A DNA stretch of 64,000 bases from contig DAIDIG010000006.1 of assembly GCA_027459485.1 (NCBI GenBank), positions 62,001-126,000 of the forward strand. The letters are read 5' to 3'. The stretch's first letter is position 1, and each line of letters starts with the position of its first letter. Below are positions 8,613 to 17,017 of this stretch, in pieces. The DNA is from Bdellovibrionales bacterium (lineage in GTDB: Bacteria; Bdellovibrionota; Bdellovibrionia; Bdellovibrionales; UBA1609). Made by a program: the position numbers and the translations under genes. Below the pieces are notes generated by a model that saw only the letters and a program-made list of their open reading frames with translations, searched no databases and was not told where the DNA came from.

Positions 8613-9974
8613 ATGAAGCGTATCATTCTTGCCGCTGCACTTGTTTCAACAATCGCGTTTGGCTTTTCGCTCGGCGAATTTCACGTCGCCCACGCCGCGA
8701 CGTCGGATCGTTACGACGAACTTCAGTTATTCGCTAAAGTGCTCAATCTGGTACAAGAATATTACGTCGAAAAAGTGGATACTAAAAAATTGATATATGG
8801 CGGGATAAAAGGGATGCTGCGTGAGCTCGATCCGCACACAAATTTTTTGCCTCCTGAAATTTTCAAAGAATTTGAAAACGAGACGGCAGGTCAATTCGGC
8901 GGGCTCGGTATTGAAATGACAATTAAGGACGGCATTTTAACCGTAATTTCGCCGATTGAAGATACCCCGGCTTACAAGGCGGGCATCAAGCCCGGCGATA
9001 AGATCGTCACAATCAACGGTGAGTCGACAAAAGGGTTAAGCCTCGTTGAGGCCGCTGAAAAAATGAAAGGCCGCCGGGGTTCAAAAGTAATTTTGGGGAT
9101 CTACCGCCCCGGATTTGACGCGCCAAAAGATTTCGCGGTGAAACGAGGGGTGGTTAAAATTCGCTCGGTCAAATACACAGATATGGGCGATGGCTATGCG
9201 TACATCCGTCTCACAAGTTTCATCGAAAATTCGGGCCGCGATATGAAAAAGGCGCTCGCGGCTCATATTAAAAAGCACCATGGCATTAAGGGGTTGATAC
9301 TTGATTTACGGCACAACCCCGGCGGCCTACTTGATCAAGCGGTTGCCATCGCCAATCTCTTTATCGATAAGGGTGTGATCGTGTCGACGATGGACCGCGA
9401 CAAAAAACAGAAGCAAGTGATGTATGCCCATCCGGAAGACGCGTTACCGAAATTCCCGCTCATTGTGCTGATCGACGGTTATTCCGCAAGCGCGAGTGAA
9501 ATTCTAGCGGGAGCGCTACAAGACCATCACAGGGCTCTCATCATGGGGCAGCGGAGTTTCGGTAAGGGATCTGTCCAGTCGGTCGTCAAACTTGGCGATG
9601 GTTCGGGTCTAAAGTTGACGGTTGCCCGGTACTATACACCGAGTGGCCGTTCGATTCAGAACGAGGGCATCATGCCAAATGTGATCGTGCCCAACCTTGA
9701 TAGTGAAATCATTCAGAAGGCGATGATCAAGACAAGAACCGAACGTGAAAGTGACATGCAGGGGCATTTGGCTAATGACGAAGACGATGAGTCGTCGGGC
9801 TCCGCCAAAGCCAAGCCACTCTCAAGCCGAGCTGTTTTAATGCACATTTTTTGGGATGACGAAGCGGCGGCGAAATCGGTTCGTTCGCCGCTTGCAAAAA
9901 TGTTAAGAAACGACTTCCAACTATTGCAAGCGTATAACTACTTGCGTAGCTGGCGAGTTATCAAATCATTTTGA
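8613..9974 (+). CDS. C-terminal processing peptidase (S41 family, CtpA-like)
   Basis: 453 residues, start supported by GGAGG upstream. A signal peptide (about 1-28) indicates periplasmic location. A PDZ domain (about 95-175) with the GLGIEM binding loop precedes the S41 protease domain. The catalytic dyad is Ser293 in YSASASEI and Lys318 in FGKGS, spaced 25 apart as in Prc. Such enzymes clip C-termini of envelope proteins and often regulate murein hydrolases, which fits the location behind ftsE-ftsX-envC. The extreme 3' end overlaps the convergent HAMP gene by nine bases. Confidence 0.95.
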   Translation: MKRIILAAALVSTIAFGFSLGEFHVAHAATSDRYDELQLFAKVLNLVQEYYVEKVDTKKLIYGGIKGMLRELDPHTNFLPPEIFKEFENETAGQFGGLGIEMTIKDGILTVISPIEDTPAYKAGIKPGDKIVTINGESTKGLSLVEAAEKMKGRRGSKVILGIYRPGFDAPKDFAVKRGVVKIRSVKYTDMGDGYAYIRLTSFIENSGRDMKKALAAHIKKHHGIKGLILDLRHNPGGLLDQAVAIANLFIDKGVIVSTMDRDKKQKQVMYAHPEDALPKFPLIVLIDGYSASASEILAGALQDHHRALIMGQRSFGKGSVQSVVKLGDGSGLKLTVARYYTPSGRSIQNEGIMPNVIVPNLDSEIIQKAMIKTRTERESDMQGHLANDEDDESSGSAKAKPLSSRAVLMHIFWDDEAAAKSVRSPLAKMLRNDFQLLQAYNYLRSWRVIKSF

Positions 9975-10415
9975 TTTTGCTTTTAGATCATCGGCCAGGT
10001 CGTTAAGAGCTTGCATAATCGGGCGGAGTTCGTCAGTCGGTCGAAGCGCACGTCTCTCGTCGAAATTGCCTTCGCGCAGATTTTCAATGTAGTGGACTAT
10101 CGCGTACATCGGGCCCGCGACACGGTGGCTGATATAGATGCCATAAATTAAATTAAAAATTAGAGTTAAAATCAAAAACCCAAGAGAAAAATATAACATT
10201 GCACTCATTCGCGATTCGATGGCCATCTGAAATGAATAAGGTAAACCCCGAATTTGCGCGATTTGGGCGCGAACTATCGACATATTGTAGTTGAGATAAA
10301 CAACGCCGGCCCCGACGAGCGCAAGAGATATGGAGATAAAATAATAGCTCATCCGCATCTGCATCGGGCGATTGATCAAGTAATTCTTAGCAGTTCGCCT
10401 AAATTCGTTCACCAA
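9966..10415 (-). CDS. HAMP-domain inner-membrane protein without an output domain
   Basis: 149 residues. Two membrane helices (about 22-44 and 72-94) flank a short periplasmic loop, followed by a HAMP-like segment with the SHRVAGPMY entry motif and a DEL-containing second helix. There is no kinase, methyl-accepting or cyclase domain after the HAMP, so it may work by interaction or be a stand-alone sensor. It lies eleven bases downstream of trigger factor on the same strand and may be co-transcribed with it. The specific role is unknown. Confidence 0.75.
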   Translation of the reverse strand: MVNEFRRTAKNYLINRPMQMRMSYYFISISLALVGAGVVYLNYNMSIVRAQIAQIRGLPYSFQMAIESRMSAMLYFSLGFLILTLIFNLIYGIYISHRVAGPMYAIVHYIENLREGNFDERRALRPTDELRPIMQALNDLADDLKAKSK

Positions 10416-10426
10416 TCCCTCTCAAA

Positions 10427-11728
10427 TCACGATTTGGCTTCGACTTCGACGACGTTCGCTTTAGACAGCAGATAATTAACGACTTTCTCTTCGGTGATTT
10501 GGTACACCAGCCGATTCAAATGACTGCGATCGCCTAAATAATATTGTTCAAGTTTTGCGACCGGCATCCCGAGTTGGGTCGACCATTTCGCGATTTTCTC
10601 GTTAATATCCTGCTTTTTAGCGCGAAGGTCGTTTTTTTCGGCGATACTTTCAACAAGCAGGCTCGAAGCGATCATAAACTCGGCCATATCGTCGAAGTCT
10701 TTATCCCACTTGCGCTTATATTCTTCGCGCTCCGACTGCGGCATACCCTGCTCGGTAAGGCGCTTTTCCGTGTCTTCAATCAGCGCGGCTTTTTGCTGTT
10801 GTTTGAGTGATGGCGGGACCTCGATTGGGTTTTCTTTTACCAACGCGCGAAGCACGCTGTTCTTTACCTTGTCTTGGGCCTTATGATTCTCTTCTGCCGA
10901 AATGTCGGTTTTGATGGCGTCTTTTAATTCATCGACGGTTTTGGCGCCACCGCCGAGCGAGGTCACGAACTCATCGTCGAGCTTCGGCAGCTCTTTTTTC
11001 AAAAGCGCTTTAACTGTGACGGCAAATTGAACGGGTTGACCCGCGATCTCAGTGTTTTTGTAATCGGCGGGGAACGTCAGTGACAGATTTTTCTGCGCCC
11101 CAACGCGAAGGCCGAGAAGACCGTCTTCAAAACCGGGTATGAAATTGCCGGAACCCAACTCGAGCTTGTAGCCGCTTGCTGTAGCGCCCTCAAGAGGCTG
11201 ACCATGCACTGTCCCCGCAAAATCGATTTCGAGAACATCGCCGTTTTGCGCCGGGCGGTCTTCGAATACGGGCACAAAAGTCGCACGACTTGAGCGGATT
11301 TGCTCAAGCACGGTATTGATGCGCTCATCCGAAATATCCACCTTCTCTTTTTCAACCCGCAAGTTTTCAATATTTTTCAGGTCCACCTCAGGGCGAATTT
11401 CGAACTCGGCCGTAAATTGAAATGGAGTCGCCTCCTCAAGTTTTTCAAAATTAACCGTCGGGTCAGAAATGGGGTGCAATGAATGCTCGGTCAAAGCTTC
11501 GTTGTAGGCCTTGTTAATGAGGTCATCCAACACGTCGCGTGTGGCGCGATCGGCGTACATGTTTTTAATCATCGCGAGCGGTACTTTGCCTTTGCGAAAA
11601 CCTTTTATATTGGCGTTTTTTTGGATTCCTTTGTAAACTCGATCGAACGCGGATGAGACATGCTCAGCCGGGACTTCGACGGTCAATTTGCGTCCGAGTG
11701 AGCCCTTTTTTTCCACAGAGGTTTTCAT
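10427..11728 (-). CDS. tig: Trigger factor (ribosome-associated chaperone)
   Basis: 433 residues from the ATG at 11728, preceded by GGAG eight bases upstream; the frame stays open to 11884 but the extra 52 residues are not family-like and the RBS picks this ATG. The N-terminal ribosome-binding domain carries the signature GFRKGKVP near residue 45. A FKBP-type prolyl isomerase domain (about 150-235) and the helical C-terminal arms follow. It binds nascent chains at the ribosome exit. In many bacteria tig lies directly before clpP-clpX-lon; here those genes are about 7 kb away and in the opposite orientation. Confidence 0.95.
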   Translation of the reverse strand: MKTSVEKKGSLGRKLTVEVPAEHVSSAFDRVYKGIQKNANIKGFRKGKVPLAMIKNMYADRATRDVLDDLINKAYNEALTEHSLHPISDPTVNFEKLEEATPFQFTAEFEIRPEVDLKNIENLRVEKEKVDISDERINTVLEQIRSSRATFVPVFEDRPAQNGDVLEIDFAGTVHGQPLEGATASGYKLELGSGNFIPGFEDGLLGLRVGAQKNLSLTFPADYKNTEIAGQPVQFAVTVKALLKKELPKLDDEFVTSLGGGAKTVDELKDAIKTDISAEENHKAQDKVKNSVLRALVKENPIEVPPSLKQQQKAALIEDTEKRLTEQGMPQSEREEYKRKWDKDFDDMAEFMIASSLLVESIAEKNDLRAKKQDINEKIAKWSTQLGMPVAKLEQYYLGDRSHLNRLVYQITEEKVVNYLLSKANVVEVEAKS

Positions 11729-11779
11729 GCATTCTCCTTTTTTCACGGGCGTGTTTACCAAATCGCAGCCAGTATAGAT

Positions 11780-12664
11780 ATGCAATTCCCGAATGAAAAT
11801 CAAAAAATTACGCTCGTAACGGGTAAAGGTGGGGTCGGTAAGTCGGCTGTGGCCGCGGCCCTTGCCGAGGTTTATGCCCGCCAAGGCCTCAGAACCCTAC
11901 TGGTTGAGCTCGGAGAGCGCAGTTATTACCAATACATCTACGAAATGCCAATCCGCTACGAGCCGACCCGAGTTTTCGACCGGTTTTACATTTCATTATG
12001 GAGCGGTGAGAGCGCCTTGCGCGAGTATGTTTACTATCTCATCCGCGTGCGTAAGCTCGTGGATCTATTCTTTGAGAATAAGATCATGCGCACGTTCATT
12101 CGAGCGGCGCCGGCCCTGAAAGAACTCGCTGTTCTTGGCAAAATTACAAGCGGTATCCGCGCCTGGGGGCCGGAGCTCGAATTCGACCGGATTGTGGTCG
12201 ACGCCTTTTCAACCGGGCATTTTCTCGCTCTGTTACAGGCCCCTGCCGGTATCGCCGATTTGATCGAAAGCGGCCCCATGGGTGAGCAGTCGCGTCGAAT
12301 TTGCGAGGTTCTCAATCGCGCGGATCTGGCACAGTACTACATTGTGACCCTGCCCGAGGAGTTACCGGTCGCCGAAGCCATCGAGCTCAAAGCGGCCCTC
12401 AAAGCTCGAGTCGGTATGGAGCCGAAATTGATCTGCAACCGAGTCTATGAAACGGCGCTGACGACTTCGTGGCTTGAGCGGTATTCCGATCAACCGTTTG
12501 CCGAGTTTCTCATCAACACGATGAAAGCGCAGGGTCATGAGACCGCGCAGTTAAAGCAGGCCGCCGGCTCATTCACAACCCTTCCGCTTATATTCAATGA
12601 CCGCGGTCGAATTGTGATCGAACGGTTGTCGCAAGCTCTCGAATCGAAAGTGGAGCGCTTATGA
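11780..12664 (+). CDS. ArsA/Get3-like ATPase, first of a pair
   Basis: 294 residues, divergent from trigger factor with a 51-base gap. A deviant Walker A GKGGVGKS near residue 16, including the signature lysine of the MinD/ArsA/Get3 class, lies at the N-terminus. The switch region around DAFSTGHF replaces the usual DTAPTGH. No arsenic-binding cysteines or arsenic genes are nearby, so an arsenite pump function is unlikely. It overlaps the second ATPase by four bases (ATGA). Paired Get3-like proteins are known in mycobacteria (Rv3679/Rv3680), which assemble together; a similar heteromer is inferred here. Confidence 0.85.
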   Translation: MQFPNENQKITLVTGKGGVGKSAVAAALAEVYARQGLRTLLVELGERSYYQYIYEMPIRYEPTRVFDRFYISLWSGESALREYVYYLIRVRKLVDLFFENKIMRTFIRAAPALKELAVLGKITSGIRAWGPELEFDRIVVDAFSTGHFLALLQAPAGIADLIESGPMGEQSRRICEVLNRADLAQYYIVTLPEELPVAEAIELKAALKARVGMEPKLICNRVYETALTTSWLERYSDQPFAEFLINTMKAQGHETAQLKQAAGSFTTLPLIFNDRGRIVIERLSQALESKVERL

Positions 12665-13725
12665 CCGAAGCGCTGTTTGACCGATTGTTTAACAATAAGA
12701 TCCTGATCTGCGTGGGCAGTGGTGGCGTCGGTAAAACCACCATGAGTGCGAGCCTCGCCGTCGCCGCGGCAAAACGCGGCAAACGAGTTCTTGTGATGAC
12801 GATTGATCCGTCGAAACGGCTCAAGACGGCACTTGGTTTAGAGGACAAAAGTGAATCGACGATCACCCGTGTGCCCAATCAGCAATATGCAGGCGAGCTG
12901 TTTGCGCTGCTTCTAGATGCCGAGTCGATTTTTCGTGAGTTTGTAACGTCATCGTCATCGGATCCGACGCTTGCCGATCGGCTATTAAAAAACCGGCTTT
13001 ACAAACAGCTCTCGACAACTCTTAGCGGATCGCAAGAGTTCACATCCCTGCTTCAACTTTCAAAAATTGCAACGGATGAGCGGTTTGATCTCATCATACT
13101 CGACACTCCGCCGGCTCAGCACGCCGTTGACTTTCTCGAGGCGCCTGAAAAAATCAACGCACTTTTTCAAGACAAAATAGTTCGCTGGTTTATTGGCGAA
13201 GAGACTCACGGCGGGATCATTCAACGGATGATTTCGACCGGGACAAGAACGGTGCTGTCAGCCCTCGAGCGAATGACGGGCAGTCAGTTCATGCGCGAAC
13301 TCAATGATTTTTTTGCCAGTGTTCGTTCGGTGCAGGCGAAAATCAGCCAAAAGACGCAAGCGGTGGAGGCCCTGCTTCACGCGAAAACCACCGCCTTTCT
13401 ACTGGTGACGGGCTTTGATTCGGCGAAGTTAAAAGAAGCTGAAGAGCTGAATACCTATCTCCGATCATCGGGTTTTTCTTTGGATGTCGTGATCATCAAC
13501 CGGGCCTTTGTTCAAAATATCGAAATGACCGAGCCGCAGGACGAGGCTCTCGCGAGCGAATATCAGAGATGGCGTGACTATCACGCGGGGCGAGAAAAGC
13601 TTTATCTGGAATATGCCGAAAAATGGCGGCAGAATTTAACGGTGGTTCGCATTCCCGATTTGAACAGGGAGCTATCGGGTTTACCAAGTTTAGAAGGAGT
13701 CGCCGATGAATTGGCCAAAGCTTAG
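12661..13725 (+). CDS. ArsA/Get3-like ATPase, second of a pair, lacking the signature lysine
   Basis: 354 residues. Walker A reads GSGGVGKTT near residue 20, so the first (signature) lysine that reaches across the dimer in Get3 and MinD is serine here, while the P-loop lysine is kept. MTIDPSKRLKTAL is the typical switch I region and DTPPAQHAVDFLEAP the switch II region. Together with the upstream gene, which has the intact signature lysine, an asymmetric dimer is plausible. It overlaps the next gene, a lipoprotein, by 20 bases, so all are probably co-translated. Confidence 0.85.
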   Translation: MTEALFDRLFNNKILICVGSGGVGKTTMSASLAVAAAKRGKRVLVMTIDPSKRLKTALGLEDKSESTITRVPNQQYAGELFALLLDAESIFREFVTSSSSDPTLADRLLKNRLYKQLSTTLSGSQEFTSLLQLSKIATDERFDLIILDTPPAQHAVDFLEAPEKINALFQDKIVRWFIGEETHGGIIQRMISTGTRTVLSALERMTGSQFMRELNDFFASVRSVQAKISQKTQAVEALLHAKTTAFLLVTGFDSAKLKEAEELNTYLRSSGFSLDVVIINRAFVQNIEMTEPQDEALASEYQRWRDYHAGREKLYLEYAEKWRQNLTVVRIPDLNRELSGLPSLEGVADELAKA

Positions 13726-14821
13726 CAAAGTTTCGATGGCGTGTGCCCTAGTGGTTTGCGGGTGCGCGCATAACACTCCTCAATCAGCGTATCAGGCTTA
13801 TCAGGCGAAACAACAAGTCATCATCAAGCAATTTAACAAAGCCAATAAAATCATGGATGACGGCCAATTTGAAAAAGCCGCCAAAGCCTACGATGATATC
13901 GCACTCAATGACCCCGTCGGCCAGCTAGATCTCATAATAATTTACAATGCCGGTATCGCGTATTATCAGGCCGGCGATTGTAAGACGGCCGGCGAGCGTC
14001 TTCGCGGGGTCGTTCGTTTAGCGGGCAAAATGGCGCCGCAGGTAAAATATCGCGCGCTCATGCAGCTTGCCGACGTGTACACATGCCTCGGCGACAATGC
14101 GAAAACAATCACCACTCTCGTCGAGGCGGAGAGAGGCGGGCATGTGCTGCCGCCTGAAATTCAATTGGCTGAAATCCCGGCGCGTTTGGCCGCCGCATAT
14201 GCGCGAATCGGCAATATCACAGAGGCCCAGCGCTACTACGGTATCGCCGAAAGAGGCTTGAACGAAGTCGGCGTGACGCTTCAACAACAGCGGGATCAGT
14301 CGAAAATTATTGCGCGTATCCTTCTCGAGATGGGCAGCATGCAGCAGCTCAAGCCCGAAACGCTCAAGAGCGCGCAGTACCTTGCCAGCGTGCGGGCCTT
14401 GCAGAAATACTTGTACAAAGCGATCGAGTTGAACGTCGACGGTTCTTCGCAGTCGGCAGCGGATCAAATCGTTCACGCCTATGACAGTATATGGTATTAC
14501 ATCGACCAGAATCAAAAGGCGCCATTGGGCGATCTTGCGGCACGCGAAGAGACAAAGAAGAAGCTCCAAATTGCGGAGCTCGCCGTGCAAGATTTAAAAG
14601 ACCTTTACCATCAGCACATTCCCGACCCAAATGAACCGCCGGTTATATCGCAATTTTTGGGTGAAATGAAAACTCGCGAACTCAAATTTCGCAATTACAT
14701 CGCCGTCAACATTGTTGGCACGAATCTCACTCCTGAGGCGCTACAAGCTCAAAGTCTCAGACGCGAAGGGCGAGTTTTAAACCCAAACCCGATACTCGAA
14801 CAGAAGAAAGTGGACCAATGA
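13706..14821 (+). CDS. TPR-containing lipoprotein
   Basis: 371 residues, ATG 13706 with AAGGAG upstream, inside the end of the ATPase gene. The N-terminus is a lipoprotein signal ending in the lipobox VCGC (lipidated Cys about residue 20). Helical repeats between about 40 and 200 (for example DDGQFEKAAKAYDDIA, then AGIAYYQAGDCKTAGERL) are tetratricopeptide-like, so it probably scaffolds envelope proteins. The C-terminal third has no recognisable domain. Coupling to both neighbouring genes suggests a shared process with the Get3-like ATPases. Function unknown. Confidence 0.82.
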   Translation: MNWPKLSKVSMACALVVCGCAHNTPQSAYQAYQAKQQVIIKQFNKANKIMDDGQFEKAAKAYDDIALNDPVGQLDLIIIYNAGIAYYQAGDCKTAGERLRGVVRLAGKMAPQVKYRALMQLADVYTCLGDNAKTITTLVEAERGGHVLPPEIQLAEIPARLAAAYARIGNITEAQRYYGIAERGLNEVGVTLQQQRDQSKIIARILLEMGSMQQLKPETLKSAQYLASVRALQKYLYKAIELNVDGSSQSAADQIVHAYDSIWYYIDQNQKAPLGDLAAREETKKKLQIAELAVQDLKDLYHQHIPDPNEPPVISQFLGEMKTRELKFRNYIAVNIVGTNLTPEALQAQSLRREGRVLNPNPILEQKKVDQ

Positions 14822-15570
14822 CGCTGCTCCGGCGTTTTTGGCTCGGCTTTACATTTGTGATTTTTGGGTACCGCACATCGCGTACGAACCCAGCGATTAA
14901 AAAATGGGTCATTGCGCCATTCGTGGTCGGGCTTCTTGTGTTACTTGTCGGCAGTTTTCTCGGGGCTATTTACATAGGGCCCAAGGCCGTCCACATTCTG
15001 GTCACCCACCTAGGTGTTCACGGCGGCGTTCACCCAAACTCATTTTTGGCGATGGCCTCATCGTGGCTTCTTCACCTCATTTTATGGGTCGTATTTTTAA
15101 TCCTCTACTTGTTTTTCATTTATGTTTTTGCCTCGATTATTGGCATGCCGTTTTACCGTGTGCTGGCGCAGAAGACGCTTGAGCAGTTCGGTATTGCGCA
15201 GCCTCATCGTGAGTTTCGTGAACGCATTCGGCATTCTGCCAAAATGGTGCTCGTGGCGCTCGAACGAGCCGTGATTTTAGTCTTAGCCGCAACGATTTTG
15301 TTTGCTGGCTCATTTGTGCCGGGTTTGAATTTTGTCACGGCTTTTATCGGATTTATTTTGATCGCGTTTGATATGTCCGACTACGCACTTGAATTGGAGG
15401 GTTACCGATTAGTTCGAAGATTTTTATTTTTACTTGGGGCATGGCCTGAATACTTAGGTATGGGTGTTTTCATCGCCTTGACAGCTTTGGTACCAGGCCT
15501 CATCGTCTTATGCATGCCATTTGGAGTGATAGGGGCCACGCATGTCGTCCATTCAAGACGTCATCCATAA
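14818..15570 (+). CDS. EI24/CysZ-family membrane protein
   Basis: 250 residues with four to six hydrophobic helices (clear ones near 30-55, 80-115, 145-175 and 200-235). The motif region FIYVFASIIGMPFYRVLAQ and the later SFVPGLNFVTAFIGF match the EI24 family, which contains the sulfate permease CysZ. It overlaps the lipoprotein by four bases and the glutamate-cysteine ligase by 29. If it transports sulfate, the link to glutathione synthesis would make sense, but family members outside enterobacteria are poorly characterised. Confidence 0.78.
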   Translation: MTLLRRFWLGFTFVIFGYRTSRTNPAIKKWVIAPFVVGLLVLLVGSFLGAIYIGPKAVHILVTHLGVHGGVHPNSFLAMASSWLLHLILWVVFLILYLFFIYVFASIIGMPFYRVLAQKTLEQFGIAQPHREFRERIRHSAKMVLVALERAVILVLAATILFAGSFVPGLNFVTAFIGFILIAFDMSDYALELEGYRLVRRFLFLLGAWPEYLGMGVFIALTALVPGLIVLCMPFGVIGATHVVHSRRHP

Positions 15571-16759
15571 AAAAATAGTTGAGCGTTACGATCGCGTGAC
15601 GGCGTGGTTCGAAGGGCGGGCCATGGGCCTTGCTTTCCCGATTTACGCGAGTTTCGACATCCGCGATTCCGGTGATAAAATTGCGCCGGTTGATGCCAAT
15701 ATATTTCCGGCTGGGTTCAACAATATCTGCCCGGCGGATCAAGATGCGGCCGGCGATGTCGTGCGCCGCTACATCAAGCGGCATTACGGCGAGCCGAAAA
15801 ATATCGCGCTTTTATGCGAAGAGCACACCGGCAACGGGTTTTATTGGGAAAATATTCGAACGCTTTTAAAAATTTTTACTTTGGCGGGGCACTCAATTCA
15901 CGCCTGTTTGCCGCGGGATCTTTCTTCTCCAATGCCCGTTTCGACAGCTTCTGGAGCGACTGTAACCGTGAGCGCGGCCGTGAATCGCGGCGGTGACATA
16001 TGGGTCGACGAAATACCGATGGATCTCGTGATTTGTAACAATGATTTTTCAGACGGTTATGAAGAATGGAGCCGGGGGATTAAAACTGCATTTAATCCCC
16101 CCCGTGAGCTAGGTTGGTATCGGCGCAAGAAGTTCACATTTTTTCAACAGTACAATCAGCTCGTAGGTGAATTCGCCGATCTTATTGGAGTCGAATCGCG
16201 ACTTTTGCAGGTGGCCACCGACGTATTTTCGCCCTTTGACTCGAACGACCCCGACAGCCGGAGCGAATTGGGCAAAAAGGTCGACGAATTTTTGGCTAAG
16301 ACTGGGGCGCCGTTTTGCTTCGTAAAAAACAATTCGGGGACATACGGGCTTGCCGTTATGCAAGTGTACTCCGGCGCAGAAATTCAGGATTGGAACAACA
16401 AAGTCCGCAAAAAAATGCGCGCGGCTAAAGGCGGTCGCGAAGTTTCAGAAGTCATCATCCAAGAAGGCATACCCACTCGGTTCAGTGAACCCGATGGCGG
16501 TTCGGCTGAACCGTGCATCTACACAGTCGGCGACGGGCTCGTCGGCGGGTTTTTACGTTCACACGCCGAAAAAGGCCCCGATGAAAGCCTTAACTCTCCA
16601 GGCGCTGTCTACAAGCGCCTCTGCGTGTCGGATCTTCTTATAAAGGTGGCCGATTGCCCGATGGAAAACGTGTACGGATGGATCTCCCGCCTCGGCGTTC
16701 TCGCCATCGCGCTCGAAGCGCGAACAGGCGGTATCGAATTCACCGGCTATCGCGATTAG
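15542..16759 (+). CDS. gshA: Glutamate-cysteine ligase (Acidithiobacillus-type GshA)
   Basis: 405 residues; ATG 15542 with AGGGG about nine bases upstream. The sequence fits the TIGR02049-type ligase family rather than the E. coli GshA or plant types. Recognisable stretches are ASFDIRDSG, APVDANIFPAGFNN near the N-terminus, the EEHTGN segment near residue 95 and IIQEGIPT near 308. The enzyme makes gamma-glutamylcysteine, the first step of glutathione synthesis. No gshB is in the window. It is last in the overlapping ATPase-lipoprotein-CysZ operon. Confidence 0.88.
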   Translation: MSSIQDVIHKKIVERYDRVTAWFEGRAMGLAFPIYASFDIRDSGDKIAPVDANIFPAGFNNICPADQDAAGDVVRRYIKRHYGEPKNIALLCEEHTGNGFYWENIRTLLKIFTLAGHSIHACLPRDLSSPMPVSTASGATVTVSAAVNRGGDIWVDEIPMDLVICNNDFSDGYEEWSRGIKTAFNPPRELGWYRRKKFTFFQQYNQLVGEFADLIGVESRLLQVATDVFSPFDSNDPDSRSELGKKVDEFLAKTGAPFCFVKNNSGTYGLAVMQVYSGAEIQDWNNKVRKKMRAAKGGREVSEVIIQEGIPTRFSEPDGGSAEPCIYTVGDGLVGGFLRSHAEKGPDESLNSPGAVYKRLCVSDLLIKVADCPMENVYGWISRLGVLAIALEARTGGIEFTGYRD

Positions 16760-16810
16760 TCGCTCGCGAATAGCCGCGCCGCCGCTCGATTAGAATGGAT
16801 ATGTTCTTTT

Positions 16811-16948
16811 CCCGAAGTTGAACGTCAGCATAAAGAGTCATTTCTGATTGTTAAATCTATTGAGCGGGAGCGAAGGTGACAATCGGAGCAAAACCCGCTT
16901 GAGAGCTCTTCGCAAAGTCGTGGCGAATGTTCGACGTTCAACTTTGGG
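16811..16948 (+). ncRNA. Candidate structured RNA (four-helix fold) downstream of gshA
   Basis: The longest gene-free stretch (16760-17017) holds a nested fold. P1: 16811-16826 pairs with 16933-16948, sixteen consecutive pairs, of which one (16814/16945) is G-U. Inside it, P2 is 16836-16840 with 16845-16849 (one G-U, loop TTTC). P3 is 16860-16868 with 16894-16902 (nine pairs, two G-U). P4 is 16909-16913 with 16923-16927. The G-U pairs become C-A mismatches on the other strand, so a plus-strand RNA is favoured. An alternative helix pairs 16947-16953 with 16984-16990. No known RNA family was recognised. It could be a stand-alone RNA, a gshA 3'UTR element or a tiny terminal-repeat element. Confidence 0.4.
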
Positions 16949-17017
16949 CAGCGAGGATACCTGTTCCCATCGAGAAAGCGCACCGCTGCCTCAAATGAAC
17001 GAGGTCAACCTCACGGG

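Noticed and set aside
16811-16948. Retron msr-msd or MITE as explanation for the folded interval
   Set aside because: No reverse transcriptase is nearby and no target-site duplication or second copy was seen; kept only as an unnamed RNA candidate.
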